Source of the DNA: Aurelia coerulea | Taxonomy: Eukaryota > Cnidaria > Scyphozoa > Semaeostomeae > Ulmaridae | DNA length: 64,000 bases | Direction of reading: 5' to 3' | NCBI GenBank assembly: GCA_039566865.1 | Contig: CM076948.1 | Coordinates: 20,223,001 to 20,287,000, forward strand | Part shown: one piece after another, positions 10,435-21,890 of the stretch | Layout of the letters: every line of letters starts with the position of its first letter | How positions within the stretch are numbered: position 1 is the stretch's first letter | Made by a program: the position numbers and the translations under genes | Notes under the pieces: generated by a model | Seen by the model: the letters and a program-made list of their open reading frames with translations, nothing else | Told to the model about the DNA's origin: nothing | Database searches by the model: none

Positions 10435-13400
10435 AAGAAAAACATTGCCATTTCTGTACTACAACTGAACATGATAATTTGGAACTGTTTCTATGCAACC
10501 AGTGTAAAGTTGTTCACTATTGTAGCTCTAATTGTCAAAAGAAACATTGGTTAGAACACAAACCTCTGTGTGAAGCTTTGCACCATCTATCAAATAAACA
10601 GCAATCTCAAAACTTTCATGATGAAATTTTCATTAGCCATCTGACCCAGAAGTCTCAAATGAAAATCACACGACTGGTAGGAAGTAAATGTATGGTAAAA
10701 TGCGTGTTAAATGATATTGAATCAACAGCGCTGTGGGATACTGGTTCGCAGATTTCAATCCTATCTGAAAGATTTTTGGCCAAACATTTTCCTCAGTTGA
10801 AAACTCATGATTTAAGTGAATTGCTAGACAAAGGAGTAGACCTTGAACTTCGTGCCGTGAATAACACAACTGTACCTTACAAGGGGTTTGTTGAATTAGA
10901 TTTCCAGTTGCTGAATGGGAAAAACTTACTACTAAAAGTACCATTTCTTGTTACTGATGCAGAAATAATTAACCCAATAATAGGCTACAATGTTATCGAA
11001 GAAATTGTAAAGTTAGCCAAGCATAATGAAGATTCTTTTGACTCTGGGAAAACAGAAGATAATGAACTGCTAACTGCGATTGAAAACTCATTTCAAAAGA
11101 TTGACGTAGGTGCAATTCATACCCTGCTAAATATCATTTTAGAGGAAACAAATGCAGACCTGAGCATTTTGAAATCACCAAAACAAAACATTTCATTGCC
11201 TCCTAATCAGTTTACTCGAGTAATTTGCCGGGGGAATGGAGAAACTTCGAATCCAAGGACATTTGTTTTGTTTGAGCCAGATGAAAATCAGCAGTGGCCT
11301 CCCGGTTTGGAAATAACTGAAAAATTGCTTGCGATACCAAGAGGAAAATCTTTTCGAGTCAATTTAGATGTTTACAATTCAACGGATCACACTATCATGT
11401 TGAAAAGTCGAACGGTTCTAGGAAGAATTGAATTACTAAAATCTATCACCCCTTTTGATGTAAAACAAAAAGACGGAACACGGAATGGACCTAGCAACTC
11501 AGAGGAAGAAAACTCACCTTCTGTTTCTCAAATTAAGGTGAACAGTACATCATGTGCAATTAACAGTGATAGTGATTCATACTTAAGCCAGTTTGATTTG
11601 AGCTCACTGAATGCGGACCAACAAAAACTTGCATCAAAACTATTGATAGAAGAATCAGATTCCTTTTCAAAGAACGATGACGACATAGGTTGTGCTGAAG
11701 GACTGAAGCTACCTATCAACCTTTCTGATCCCAAACCTGTGCAAAAAACGTACACGTCCATTCCAAAACCACTCTATCCTGAGGTCAAACAGCATATAGA
11801 GGACCTTTTGAATAAGGGATTCATCAAAAGATCAACATCAAATTATTCTAGCCCTGTAGTATGTGTAAGAAAAAAGGACGGGACTCTCAGATTGTGCGTT
11901 GACTACCGTCAATTGAATGAAAAAACCATTCCTGACAGACATCCCCTTCCTCGTGTAAAAGACACACTACAGAGCTTGGGAGGAAATTCCTGGTTCTCAC
12001 TATTAGATCAAGGCAAAGCATACCACCAAGGTTTTGTCCAAGAGACTCACCGCCACTTGACTGCTTTCATCACTCCTTGGGGCCTCTACGAATGGGTTAG
12101 GATACCATTTGGCCTTTCCAATGCCCCAGGGGCGTTCCAGCGATTCATGGAACAATGTCTAGATGGCTTGAGGGATGACATCTGTATTCCGTATCTAGAT
12201 GACGTTATAGTTTTCAGTCAAGATTTTGAGTCTCATCTAGATCATATTCAAACAGTTTTACAACGTTTACGTGCAAATGGTATAAAACTCAAACCAAGGA
12301 AGTGTGAGCTGTTTAAAAGTAGTGTTAAATACCTTGGACATATTGTCTGCAAGGACGGTTACAGGATTGACCCCTCAAACACCAAAGCAATTGATGCCCT
12401 AACAGAGAACGAACCAAGAACCGTTGGTGATATTCGTAGAGTAGTCGGAATGCTCAACTATTACAGAAAATATATTCCAAACTTTTCTCAAGTTGCAGCA
12501 CCGTTGTTTGACCTTCTGCAAAAACAACCAGCTGACAGAAACCCAACAACTCAAGCAAATGTGAGTACACGCAATGCTCAAAAGAAGACTACCAACAAAC
12601 AGACACCATCGAGTCAGCCAATCAAATGGACAGAAGTACATCAAGAAATATTGCTGAAGCTAATTAATTGTTTGAAGAGCCCACCCATTTTGGCATATCC
12701 AGATTTCAATGCACCTTATGTTTTGCATACTGATGCCAGTCAAGCAGGACTTGGGGCTGTGTTATACCAACGACAGCACGGAACTATGCGTGTCATATCA
12801 TATGCATCCAGGACCCTTTCACCATCAGAGAAGCGTTATCATTTACATTCGGGCAAATTGGAATTCCTCGCTCTTAAATGGGCAGTTTGTGAAGAATTTA
12901 GGGACCTGCTGTATTACGCCCCTTCATTCACAGCATATTCTGACAACAACCCATTGACATACGTTATGAAATCCGCCAAGCTGAATGCAACCGGACACCG
13001 TTGGGTCGCAGAATTAGCAAATTTCAATTTTTCAGTGAAATACCGCCCAGGGAAACACAACGTTGATGCGGATACATTGTCACGCATGCCCCTTGATATT
13101 AATCATTACATGTCAACATGCATCAATGAAACAAGCAGTGATGACTTTCAAACCACTGTTGCAGCTGTATCAAGTCAGTCGGTAGGAGAAACTGTGTGGG
13201 TGTCAGCGTTATCATCCAATGAAAGAAATTTTACGATGCAAGAGAGTGAATTGCTGCAACCAGCTAGTGATCTTCGTCTTGATAATATCGATTTGTACCA
13301 AGCACAAAGACAAGACTCATTGATATCAAAACTCATTCGCTTCAAAGAAACTGGTAATAAACCAAGCAGAGACAGACATTGTAATGATCGGAAGATGAAA

Positions 13401-15197
13401 ACATTAATTCGTGAGTGGGATAAGTTACATTTGGATTCAAATGGTATATTGCGTCGTAAAACGAATGAATATGATCAGATTGTACTGCCACATAAACATC
13501 AGCGTCTTGTTTTTCACGAACTACACAACGAGATGGGACATCTTGGTTGCGAAAGAGTTTTCCAGTTAGCAACGCAACGTTTCTATTGGCCAAACATGAG
13601 ATCTGACATAGAGCTCTATGTAACCAAGTTGTGCCACTGTATAAAACAACGCAGACCACACATCCCATCCAAGGCACCATTGATGAACATTATGACCACG
13701 CAACCATTTGAGTTAGTGTCAATTGACTTTTTACACCTAGAACGAAGTGTAGGAGGGTTTGAGTACATATTAGTGATTATGGACCACTTCACGAGATATG
13801 CTCAGGCATACGCTACCAAGAATAAAGCTGCATCTACAGTAGCAGATAAGCTTTATGGAGACTTCATTCTTCGCTTTGGATACCCTGCCCGCATCCATCA
13901 TGACCAAGGTGGTGAATTTGAAAATGAACTAATGGCTCATCTAGAGAAGTTATGTGGAATCAAACATTCACGGACCACACCGTACCACCCGCAAGGGAAT
14001 GGTCAGGTTGAGAGGTTTAACCAGACGCTCCTCTCTATGTTACGCACGTTACCTGAAACTCAAAAGTCCAGATGGAAAGAATCATTGAACAAAGTTATCC
14101 ATGCTTATAACTGTACGCGCCACTCAGCAACAGGATTCTCGCCTTTTTATCTACTCTTCGGTCGCCAACCAAGGTTACCAATTGATCTGGTGTTTAACAC
14201 CAAGCCAACTTCGGTCATAGCTAATGCACCCTCATATCCCGAGTATGTTCGCAAATGGAAGAAAGCAATGACTGAAGCATATGAAATTGCATCAAAGAGA
14301 TCCAACAATTCTAACGTTCAGAGCAAGAATCTTTATGACAAACGCGTACGAACAACTGTATTGGAACCCGGAGACAGAGTCCTGGTTAGGAATTTAAGTG
14401 AACGGGGAGGACCTGGAAAATTGAGATCTTTCTGGGAACGAAACATCCATAAAGTGATCAAACGTGTGGGTGAGGATAGTCCAGTATACCAGGTAATTTC
14501 AGAACGTGATCCATCGTCAAAGATACGTACACTTCACAGAAACCTGTTATTACCGTGCGATGAACTGCCGTTGGAAGACCCCACACAAAATGATCAGAAG
14601 CAACAAAGAAAAAAGAAAGAAACCGCAGGAAGAACAGATCAGGTCAAACCTCAACAATCAGATGATTCAGATAGCGAAGAGGAAATCTTTGCATGTGTAA
14701 GACCAAAAACATCAGAGTGGAAACTAGCAAGACCCCCTACGCCACACCCAGTGCGCGGAACTGTCAGTGACTATGCCGAGGTCGTAAATGACAGACCATC
14801 ACAGGATTGTATGGAACACGTAGAATCGTTACAAAATAGTGATATTGAAAGAGACACCGAACAGGATTTCGGATACGATGCTCGAAGCAACGGAAGAAAT
14901 TATGATACAACTCGTCCTGAACAGACAAGATTATCGCCAGCATCTAGTTTATCTGCAGACTCGCCAGTCTTGCAAGAATCGCTTGCTTCACCACCCGCAG
15001 CATCAACACCAGACGAATACGTTCGACCACGTCGATTACGCCAACCACCAGCGTATTTACAGTATCCAAGCTTTGGAAATCCAATTTCGTACCCAATATC
15101 TAACAATATGATTCAAGCACGATGTGGACAGCCTTTGTTTTATCACAACACGCCTTTCGCTGCTCATCAAATACCGGCGTGGCATAAGATTCGTTAA
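10422..15197 (+). CDS. pol: Pol polyprotein: MYND finger, protease, RT, RNase H, integrase, tail
   Basis: The frame is open from 10371 and is most likely entered by frameshift at 10386; position 10422 is only a GTG. Residues are numbered from 10422. A MYND-type finger spans C9-C50. The aspartic protease motif is WDTGSQ (D106). RT runs about 437-700, with [25 protein letters not shown] and YLDD (591-594). RNase H follows, with D771, E814 and D841. Integrase has an H-H-C-C zinc region (HNEMGH...LCHC), then D1102, D1161 and E1197, the D,D(35)E triad, plus [14 protein letters not shown]. The tail from about 1434 is Ser/Pro-rich with [12 protein letters not shown]. All catalytic residues are intact, so the product is probably functional. 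Duplicated tail: see 8003-8655. Confidence 0.93.
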   Translation: MEESQEKHCHFCTTTEHDNLELFLCNQCKVVHYCSSNCQKKHWLEHKPLCEALHHLSNKQQSQNFHDEIFISHLTQKSQMKITRLVGSKCMVKCVLNDIESTALWDTGSQISILSERFLAKHFPQLKTHDLSELLDKGVDLELRAVNNTTVPYKGFVELDFQLLNGKNLLLKVPFLVTDAEIINPIIGYNVIEEIVKLAKHNEDSFDSGKTEDNELLTAIENSFQKIDVGAIHTLLNIILEETNADLSILKSPKQNISLPPNQFTRVICRGNGETSNPRTFVLFEPDENQQWPPGLEITEKLLAIPRGKSFRVNLDVYNSTDHTIMLKSRTVLGRIELLKSITPFDVKQKDGTRNGPSNSEEENSPSVSQIKVNSTSCAINSDSDSYLSQFDLSSLNADQQKLASKLLIEESDSFSKNDDDIGCAEGLKLPINLSDPKPVQKTYTSIPKPLYPEVKQHIEDLLNKGFIKRSTSNYSSPVVCVRKKDGTLRLCVDYRQLNEKTIPDRHPLPRVKDTLQSLGGNSWFSLLDQGKAYHQGFVQETHRHLTAFITPWGLYEWVRIPFGLSNAPGAFQRFMEQCLDGLRDDICIPYLDDVIVFSQDFESHLDHIQTVLQRLRANGIKLKPRKCELFKSSVKYLGHIVCKDGYRIDPSNTKAIDALTENEPRTVGDIRRVVGMLNYYRKYIPNFSQVAAPLFDLLQKQPADRNPTTQANVSTRNAQKKTTNKQTPSSQPIKWTEVHQEILLKLINCLKSPPILAYPDFNAPYVLHTDASQAGLGAVLYQRQHGTMRVISYASRTLSPSEKRYHLHSGKLEFLALKWAVCEEFRDLLYYAPSFTAYSDNNPLTYVMKSAKLNATGHRWVAELANFNFSVKYRPGKHNVDADTLSRMPLDINHYMSTCINETSSDDFQTTVAAVSSQSVGETVWVSALSSNERNFTMQESELLQPASDLRLDNIDLYQAQRQDSLISKLIRFKETGNKPSRDRHCNDRKMKTLIREWDKLHLDSNGILRRKTNEYDQIVLPHKHQRLVFHELHNEMGHLGCERVFQLATQRFYWPNMRSDIELYVTKLCHCIKQRRPHIPSKAPLMNIMTTQPFELVSIDFLHLERSVGGFEYILVIMDHFTRYAQAYATKNKAASTVADKLYGDFILRFGYPARIHHDQGGEFENELMAHLEKLCGIKHSRTTPYHPQGNGQVERFNQTLLSMLRTLPETQKSRWKESLNKVIHAYNCTRHSATGFSPFYLLFGRQPRLPIDLVFNTKPTSVIANAPSYPEYVRKWKKAMTEAYEIASKRSNNSNVQSKNLYDKRVRTTVLEPGDRVLVRNLSERGGPGKLRSFWERNIHKVIKRVGEDSPVYQVISERDPSSKIRTLHRNLLLPCDELPLEDPTQNDQKQQRKKKETAGRTDQVKPQQSDDSDSEEEIFACVRPKTSEWKLARPPTPHPVRGTVSDYAEVVNDRPSQDCMEHVESLQNSDIERDTEQDFGYDARSNGRNYDTTRPEQTRLSPASSLSADSPVLQESLASPPAASTPDEYVRPRRLRQPPAYLQYPSFGNPISYPISNNMIQARCGQPLFYHNTPFAAHQIPAWHKIR

Positions 15198-15718
15198 GAT
15201 GTGTGACTTTTAAAGACTCCTGAGAGACCATTTGATTCAAACTATTTATACTTATCAATCGTTTCATGTTTTCATCGTTGTGCCTGTGGACACCTGATAT
15301 CGTTATCGTTACAATTAAAGGAACTATTATCAAGCAGATTACATTTCACCTCGTTTAGAGTGTACTAGCTCTAACAATTTAGCCGAGCACGTGACTTGTG
15401 TTCTTGATCGTATAAACTATTGTACTTATTCGTTCGTCGTGATATGGATCGTGCACAGAGCTGACGACGTTGCGAGAGAGAACATTTCATTTAAAAGTCT
15501 TTCGTCACAAAAGTTTCGATTGGAAACGGTACCACCAAATCGTTACTTGGAAGACAGTAGAAAATGAATGTTGTGGACTTTTTATCGTGTTGAAAAGAAC
15601 AGTCGGAGTACTTAGGAGAATATGAAGAAAACTATTCTTGGAGCTGAAAGAGACAAAGAACTTTGCAAGAACTTATTATTTCGAGTTCCATTGAACTCTC
15701 ATTTTAACGGGGGGAGAG
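15198..15718 (+). other. Gypsy 3' UTR with polypurine tract
   Basis: The first 176 bases also occur upstream (8480-8655). Bases 15374-15717 occur only here. The last ten bases, GGGGGGAGAG (15709-15718), form the polypurine tract that primes plus-strand synthesis and abut the 3' LTR exactly. Confidence 0.8.
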
Positions 15719-15994
15719 TGTGAGGAGCTGGACTGAATTGAATTGTTGTTATTGTTTATTGAACTAAAATAGCGGACGCTGTATGTCATGCTTCTCATGA
15801 CCTAACGTTTTATTGTTTACGTGAGCGGAAGAATTTAGGATGCAGTGTGCGTGTGTGAACTTGTAGAGTGAACGACGTGTGGAGATCTTTTTAGTCTCGC
15901 TTTGTGAACAAGTTTTGGTTATTTTATCATGACCTATCGCAACCACTCGCAATGTTTAATTCGAAATGTCCTCAAATGTTAAATGGGCCTAACA
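15719..15994 (+). repeat. 3' LTR (276 bp)
   Basis: Identical by eye to the 5' LTR. It is followed by CAAAGAATC, which is the interior of the 151-bp MITE, so the element sits in, or recombined within, that MITE. Confidence 0.93.
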
Positions 15995-15995
15995 C

Positions 15996-18062
15996 AAAGA
16001 ATCTTAATTAGAACGCAATGCATCTTGGTAAAAAATTCCTCGCCGCCATCTTTAGCGCAATCGTCTATTGAACGCCACTTTCGACGGTCTTTGTTTGCTT
16101 TTGGCGGCAAACACCCCGCACTTATATCAACTTATATTACTTTTGCCCCCCCCCCCCCCGCCCTATATCAAATTCCACAGGTTTCCAAAGATTTTCCATT
16201 TCTTGAGCTAAACAAGTTTCCATGTTAATTTTGAGAGAGTTTTTAGATAAAACTGTGTCGAATTCATGTATTTAACTCGTAAAATTGTATGTTTAAACTG
16301 CAAAATATGGTGTAAGAGAACTGAAAAGTGTCCAAAATAAAATAAGCCCCGGTGGGCTTAATAGAGCTTTTGCGGTAGCCAATCAAAGTAGTGTTATTCA
16401 AACATTATTTTCTGATTGGAACATAGAAATCCTATGCCGTTTTGTCAAGTCTAGTAGAGAGACATGACTCCAATCTAACAATTTTTTTGTGAAGAAAGGC
16501 TAGTAAATAAATACTCCAATCTAATTGATTAATTCTGCAGGCTGTATGAATTTCCATTTAATAAGACGTCAAATGATTATCAAGCTCTGATGATGCAGGA
16601 GTTTGCTATTTTAAAGCACAACTGAGCACTGACGATAGAACCACTTAGAGACAACAGAAGCTTTGCATCGTAAAAGAATTTTTCATACAAGAATACTTCA
16701 TGCCGTTTTGCTAAGTAAATTTAATCATTCCAGAAGCGAAAAAGTATCTACAAGTTGGACTAACAAAGCGTTATTGCCTTCGCACCTTGCTCTTGATAAT
16801 TAACAGGCACATTTCTTCTGGATAAAAGAATCACGTCTTGCTCAATTCTTCAGATCTCGGACATTGGCAATGGTTCGATTTAGATTTCAATGCAAATGAA
16901 AGATTGGCTTATCTGATACAACCTTGGCTGCTTTGAGACATTAGATATTTGTATGCTGCATATATTTGTATATTGCACACGAAACAGTTGGGATCGTACA
17001 GGGTTACCGACCACGTATCTTGCCTTTAAAGAGCCAAACAAATCAGCATGCGTAGCCAAACTCGTACTAGTTCCATGCTCCAGAGGCCTTGGACATTGGC
17101 AACGGCTTGATGACATTTGACAGCGATGAGAACTGTAAATGTAGCAAAGTGCAATACTGAGCTTGGATGTGCAACTTTCAGCAATACTGATGCGACAAAC
17201 AATCTGCAATTTAGGTTTACACAGGGTTACTAACTTGGCTCGCATCTTTTGAAAGCAGAAACGGCGCAGGTAGATAGAGGATGGTTAATGATTGCATAAT
17301 GCCCCTGGTGGGGCCCATGACAACGCCAGTTATTTATTGTCTGTTGACAATTAACTTTCTCACGTCTATAAGTAACAGTTTGGTCAATTTCTGCTTTATT
17401 GCAGGTATTCTCAGCAAGGAAAAGCTTAAAACGCCGACAAATTTATTCGTAGTATCGCTATCTGCTAGCGATTTCCTAGTAGGCATTCTCGGCCAACCTC
17501 TTATGTTTGCACATTTATTGGTGAATCGATGGACTGTTCGCAACTGTGCACTTGCATATGCTACTTTCTATACAATAGGTGCATTTTGTGGGGCATCGAA
17601 CATCTGTTTACCTGCAATAAGCCTGGACAGATATATACGCATGAAAAAGCTGCAATACCACAGAAAATATGTGACCACAAAACGTGTCGTTATAGTAATT
17701 GTTGCAGTGTGGATCAGCGCAGCTATGATGAACCTTCTTCCAATGTTCAGCATTCCGCGTTATATCTACTGGATTGTTGTTGTATCTAGTCTGGGCGTCA
17801 TTTTAGTTGTAATGTTAATTGCATACGCTTCATTAATTATTGGACTGAGAAAGCCAACTCTCTTCAGAGTTGGACCAATCAATCGTCTGCAGAGACCGTC
17901 TTTTACAAGCATTTTTTCAGGAACAACCGCCTGTCTAGCAGCAGAAAAAGCAACAACTGTGGAACTGGCAACAACAACAAACATAACACCAACAACAACA
18001 AAAACCATAGAACCAGCAACAGCAACGGCCAAAGAACCATCATTAGTAACAACAACCACAGT

Positions 18063-18104
<42 letters not shown>

Positions 18105-18468
18105 ACAAATATCAATAACAGCAGCCACAGTACCAGCTGTAGCAACGGCTTCAAGACATTACTCAACATTAAAATCTGAAAGAATGTTAGCGAAAGATGA
18201 AAGGAGGCAAATGCGCATTACTATTACTGTAGCTATACTGGTTGTTGTGGTGATTGGATCATGGACACCGTGTGTAATTTCAGGCCTTTTGTTGGCAGTG
18301 AACTTTCCAGAATCCAACAAAGACAGGAGAATAATTACTATCCATTATTTCTCCATAATGATAGGTGTTGCATCATCATGTGTCAATCCATTGTTGTATT
18401 GTTGGAGAATCAGAGAAGTTCGAAAAGCTGCCCTAGATATTTTTCGAAAAATTGTGACGTTCAAACTA
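15996..18468 (+). repeat. Segmental duplication, copy 2 (contains R3)
   Basis: The partner of 5543-8008. It starts with the right half of the 151-bp MITE (15996-16065). It then has about 1.2 kb of 5' flank and the R3 frame. Unlike copy 1 it continues into the normal R3 stop and the 3' flank shared with R1 and R4, so this copy has the ancestral 3' side while copy 1 has the ancestral 5' side (whole MITE). Confidence 0.85.
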
Positions 18469-18474
18469 TGCTAG
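17281..18474 (+). CDS. R3: class A (rhodopsin-like) GPCR, intact
   Basis: 397 residues in one exon. The N-terminus is short (about 16 residues) with no signal peptide. TM1 is about 17-44, TM2 54-80 (D64 in SASD), TM3 88-115 followed by DRY at 116-118, TM4 133-153 (W144), TM5 162-186, TM6 313-340 (SWTPC 327-331), TM7 352-376 (NPLLY 369-373). Loop 3 is long (about 187-310) and almost all Thr/Ala/Pro, including an 11-alanine run. TM5 lacks the usual Pro, and there is no Cys in extracellular loop 2 to pair with C89. Melanocortin, lysophospholipid and cannabinoid receptors also lack that disulfide (family knowledge), but NPxxY argues against simple assignment. The protein should signal through G proteins at the plasma membrane. 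The ligand is unknown. Confidence 0.92.
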
Positions 18475-18930
18475 AGAAATGGCAGCAAAAAATTAGCGAT
18501 TTGTACAATACTGTGTGTAGCATTATTTATCTTCCTGTGTGTAGCATTATGTACCTTTCCCCATAGAATTAGCCTTCCCAAAGGTCACTGTATCTTAGAT
18601 AATCTTACAACAAAATCACTGAGTGTCATCAAAGCTATGGTGTCATCGGAAAATGTGACATAAAATATTTCCAAGTGATAGTATCTTAAATTCGGTTATC
18701 TAAAATTTGATTGATACTCAAGAAAATCAAATACTCTTTTATTTGCCATCGCTTTGATTATCAAATATGCTACTTTAAAGGAAGAGACTTTTGAGAAAAG
18801 AACTTCTCACATTTTTCGTGTTTTGGCCTAAATTCGCGAAGGCATATTCTGTGAAATTTCCTACAGTGTGAAAATCGTGAACGTTTATTGCCACCAAAAA
18901 GTTCCTTCAACGTGAAATCAAATATTTTTC
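18475..18930 (+). repeat. 3' flank of R3, paralogous to the R1 and R4 flanks
   Basis: It carries the same blocks as 375-840 and 28715-29230, including an extra GTGTGTAGCATTAT duplication just after the stop. No coding content. Confidence 0.7.
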
Positions 18931-19039
18931 AATCAAATTCAATCATTTTTATTTATTTAGGCATGTAGCCCAGTCACCCCAAGAGAACTGCTTTTCATGG
19001 GCCCGTGGCAAAACATTTACTAATTAAGAGAAAGATACT

Positions 19040-19491
19040 CCATGACAAAATAGGGATTCTCGTCATGGCAAATCTTTTATTCTTCTCTTAAAGGTGGCAA
19101 GGGAGGGTGCCTGTTTAGGATCAGGTTCAAATTGATTCCAAATCTTAGGTCCACGAAAAGACATAGCCCTCTACCCATTGTTAGTTTTCCGTAAGGGTAA
19201 CGAGAGATCAGTTTCGGTATTTCTCAGTTTTCTGACATTTCGATTCGAATTTTTTTCGAACAAGTTGGAATGGTACTCCTGGACAATACCATTAAGCGAT
19301 TTGCAGATTGTGGTATTTTTTTCTTTTCTGATAATATCATTTACATGTGACCAACTGCGAATTAATGCCATAGCAGGCGCATCAAATCTATTTTTAGTTA
19401 CAAATCTAGCTTCTCGATTCTCTAAATTTGCAACGTTTTCATTTTAGTCATGCCACAGCACCCCCACACCGAACAACAGAATGGGGCTCAA
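19040..19491 (-). pseudogene. LINE relic L-A, C-terminal RT segment
   Basis: On the minus strand the sequence reads IVEPH...CGG (partly out of frame), then NREARFVTKNRFDAPAMALIRS, then TTICKSLNGI, then LRNTETDLSLPLRKTNNG, then MSFRGPKIWNQFEPDPKQAPSLATFK. This is the usual end of a CR1/L2-like reverse transcriptase. It stops exactly where a G-rich MITE cluster starts (19497). The rest of the same relic lies at 20830-21007 and 21890-22630. Confidence 0.8.
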
Positions 19492-19496
19492 CGATA

Positions 19497-20824
19497 CCCC
19501 AGGGGCCCGGGGGGGGGGTGTACTTCACTATCGGGTCAGACGGGGATGTGCGCCAGTTTTGGGTAGTTTTTGGCCTGAAAATTCTGGGAATGGGGTATAC
19601 TTTCACTTGGAACTTTCTAGGATTGGGGTTAACTGTTGTACTAAGTATTCTGGTAATGGGTGTTGAATGTCCCCCATTGATTCAGAACAAATTTGTCTGC
19701 TTGTGACCATAACTGAGAGGAAATCCGTTGAAACTGAATGAAATTGAATTGAAATTGAATGCTATTTAACGTTGAATTGTCCTTTGCTAGTGCTTCAAAA
19801 TTCTGGGATTGGGTATCAATATCTGACCAAAATTCTGGGATTGGGTATCAATATCTGACCAAAATTCTGGGATTGGGTATCAATATCTGACCAAAATTCT
19901 GGGATTGGATCATAACAGAAATCCTGGCAGCGCACACCCCTGTATAAATTTATAGTGAAGTGCCCCCCCCCCCGGGCCCAGGGGGTACTTCATTGTCGGA
20001 TCAGACGGGGATGAGTGCCAGTTTTGGGTAGTTTTTGACCTGCAAATTCTGGGATTGGGGTATACTTTTACTAAAAAATTTCTGTGATTGGGGTATACTT
20101 TCAATTGGAATTTTCTGGGATTTGGGTTGACTGTTATACTAAAAATCTTGGTAATGGGTGTTCAATGTCCCCATTGATTCAGAACAGATTCGTTTTGCTG
20201 CTGACCATATATGAGAGGATATCCTTACTTTCGCCTTGAAATTGAATGCCCCCTAGTAAAAATTTTCTGCAGCTTTTCAAAATTTTCTTTTGTAAAAACT
20301 GATTGAACAAAGCAAGAAAACTTCAAAATTCATTGATAGTTATTGCTGCAACGACCATATTGTCATGCGGGGGAACCTACTGAGCTGGAATCTTATAACT
20401 GGTCAGGAATCTTGGAATACCCCCAATTGGTAGTATATGTTGACAAATAGGGCCATTTGGTAGCCATTTCGTAAGACCCTCAGACCGACTGGACCCCCCT
20501 GTTAGGCCATAATGGGAGTACCCCCCCCCCCCCCCGGGGATTATATGGCCATAGTTATCGCTATTGAAAGACTGTCGGACGCTTCTGACCAGTATGAGCG
20601 CAGTCTCGGTCTGGTGTAATAGTATTGTTTTTTAATAGCAATTACTGGGACTCATCGTAATCAGTCTAGGGATCGGGTATGCATATCTGACCTATATTCT
20701 GGGATAGGGAATTAATATCTGACCAAAATTCTTGGATTGGGTCATTACAAAAATCCTCGTGGCGCACATCCACATCCCTGTATGAATTTATAGTTAAGTA
20801 CCCCCCCTACGGGGACCAAAACCC
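19497..20824. mobile_element. Cluster of G-rich-ended MITEs inserted in LINE relic L-A
   Basis: It is flanked by CGATA on both sides (19492-19496 and 20825-20829). Two related units lie side by side. Unit 1 (about 19497-19978) has inverted ends with CCGGG, a G-run and TACTTCACTAT. Unit 2 (about 19975-20815) begins with the same TTCATTGTCGGATCAGACGG-type sequence and ends with the complementary GTTAAGTACCCCCCC. About 210 bases (19510-19715 and 19985-20215) are direct repeats. The cluster contains the 33-base tandem array listed separately. No protein is encoded. Confidence 0.75.
19796..19915 (+). repeat. Tandem array, period about 33 bp, nearly four units
   Basis: The unit contains ATTCTGGGATTGGGTATCAA and TATCTGACCAAA. 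The last unit is degenerate. Looser relatives of the unit recur at 20670-20750. Confidence 0.85.
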
Positions 20825-20829
20825 CGATA

Positions 20830-21007
20830 CATTTTACTCAACATGTTTTGAAGTAAAAATTTCCTGGAATATTTATTTCAAATATGCAATTGCACGAGAA
20901 ACCCTGGTACGGAGATTGTTAAAATGTTTTCCCAATTCAAGTTCTTATCGACTATCACACCCAGATACTTTGTCCGGTCTACATTTTCAACCTGAGAGTC
21001 ACCAATC
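20830..21007 (-). pseudogene. LINE relic L-A, middle RT segment
   Basis: On the minus strand it reads GDSQVENVDRTKYLGVIVD then KNLNWEN, and in another frame VSRAIAYLKYKFQE. These are the residues that follow the RT palm in CR1/L2-like elements (compare VHETKYLGVMIDENLKW at 24320-24360). MITE insertions bound it on both sides (19497-20824 and 21008-21265). Confidence 0.8.
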
Positions 21008-21265
21008 CAGCCCGGAGGGGGGGGGGTACTTATCAAAAGCAGGCAATTTCTCTAAAGCCGGTTGTCAAAGTGCTGTTTCATTGTTTTTTTGACGAATTTT
21101 TACGTTTTGGGGTATGCTTTTCACGAATTTTGACATTTTGCTTATGCTTTTCGCGATTTTTTCTAAAGCCGGCTATCATTTCGAGGGAAAACTTCTAAAG
21201 CCGGGTGAAATTTTTTTCTTGGAGCGCACACCCCCTCACAATTGAAAGCCAAGTAACCCCCCTGG
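21008..21265. mobile_element. G-rich-ended MITE, 258 bp
   Basis: It is flanked by CAATC (21003-21007 and 21266-21270). The left end has a long G-run followed by TACTT; the right end is AAGTAACCCCCCTGG. The inside repeats TCTAAAGCCGG. The reverse complement matches 30437-30655 over nearly its whole length. Confidence 0.75.
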
Positions 21266-21270
21266 CAATC

Positions 21271-21890
21271 AAGAATAGTGGATGATCAACATTCTTATTC
21301 AGTAATGTAGGCATCAGTTAGCTGTAACCTAGCTATTTTTAAATGCCTACCATAAAGAAAGTAATAATGAGAGTGTACTTAGCTGTCCGCGCACATGTAT
21401 GGAGATCGGCTTCAAACCTCAAATCAACCAAAAATGTTCGCCTTCGAACAGGTTTGAAGAACAGCAGTTTCACTGGTGGCTTAAAAGTCACGTGAAAAAT
21501 TCCTGTTTTTTGTTCAAACCGGTTTTGTAAGCCTCGATTCTCGTCCGTTCATGCATTTATCAAGATGACCCTTCCCAGAAAATGCGGAGAAGTGAAGCTG
21601 TTGACATTTTGACATTAAAATCGCTTGTTTGTGCAAGTATCAATTTTGGCATCAAACCAGCCAGAAGATTATCATTATCTTTCCTTTGTATTGTTTTGAG
21701 AAATCTAAAGCAGTCTTTTAGGATGAAAAAGTAAGGGAATAGTCACCAGACAGGCTCCACATACGTGATTTAGCAGAACCATTTAGGCCTACCTCATCAG
21801 ATCAGGGCAGAAACATTTGCCTCTGGCCCTAAATGGGTATGTATAGATAGAAAACTACTTCAAATTCACTCAATATCTATCTATATGCAG
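21271..21890. other. Unassigned insertion within LINE relic L-A
   Basis: The LINE reading frame should need only a few residues here, yet about 600 bases of unrelated sequence lie between its segments. I see no inverted ends or coding content. It is probably another inserted or captured fragment. Confidence 0.4.

Larger units (their letters stand above)
8657..15994 (+). mobile_element. Complete Gypsy-type LTR retrotransposon (7338 bp)
   Basis: Order: LTR (8657-8932), primer site (8936), gag (9016-10419), -1 frameshift signal (10380-10434), pol to 15197, 3' UTR, polypurine tract (15709-15718), LTR (15719-15994). The protease-RT-RNase H-integrase order is that of the Gypsy/Metaviridae group rather than Copia. 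The LTRs look identical and both long frames are open, so the insertion is recent. No target-site duplication can be verified. The left flank is a duplicated element tail (GCTCTAG) and the right flank is the middle of a 151-bp MITE (CAAAGAATC), so the locus was rearranged after or during insertion. Confidence 0.93.

Noticed and set aside
13600..13660. Integrase zinc region has C-x-C (LCHC) rather than C-x2-C, perhaps a deleted codon
   Set aside because: From memory of related metazoan Gypsy integrases, a CxCxKxKR-type ending is common in this lineage, and the rest of the integrase is intact, so I do not treat it as damage.
19796..19915. Regular 33-bp repeats resembling a CRISPR array
   Set aside because: The units are contiguous with no unique spacers, lie inside a eukaryotic MITE, and there are no cas genes.
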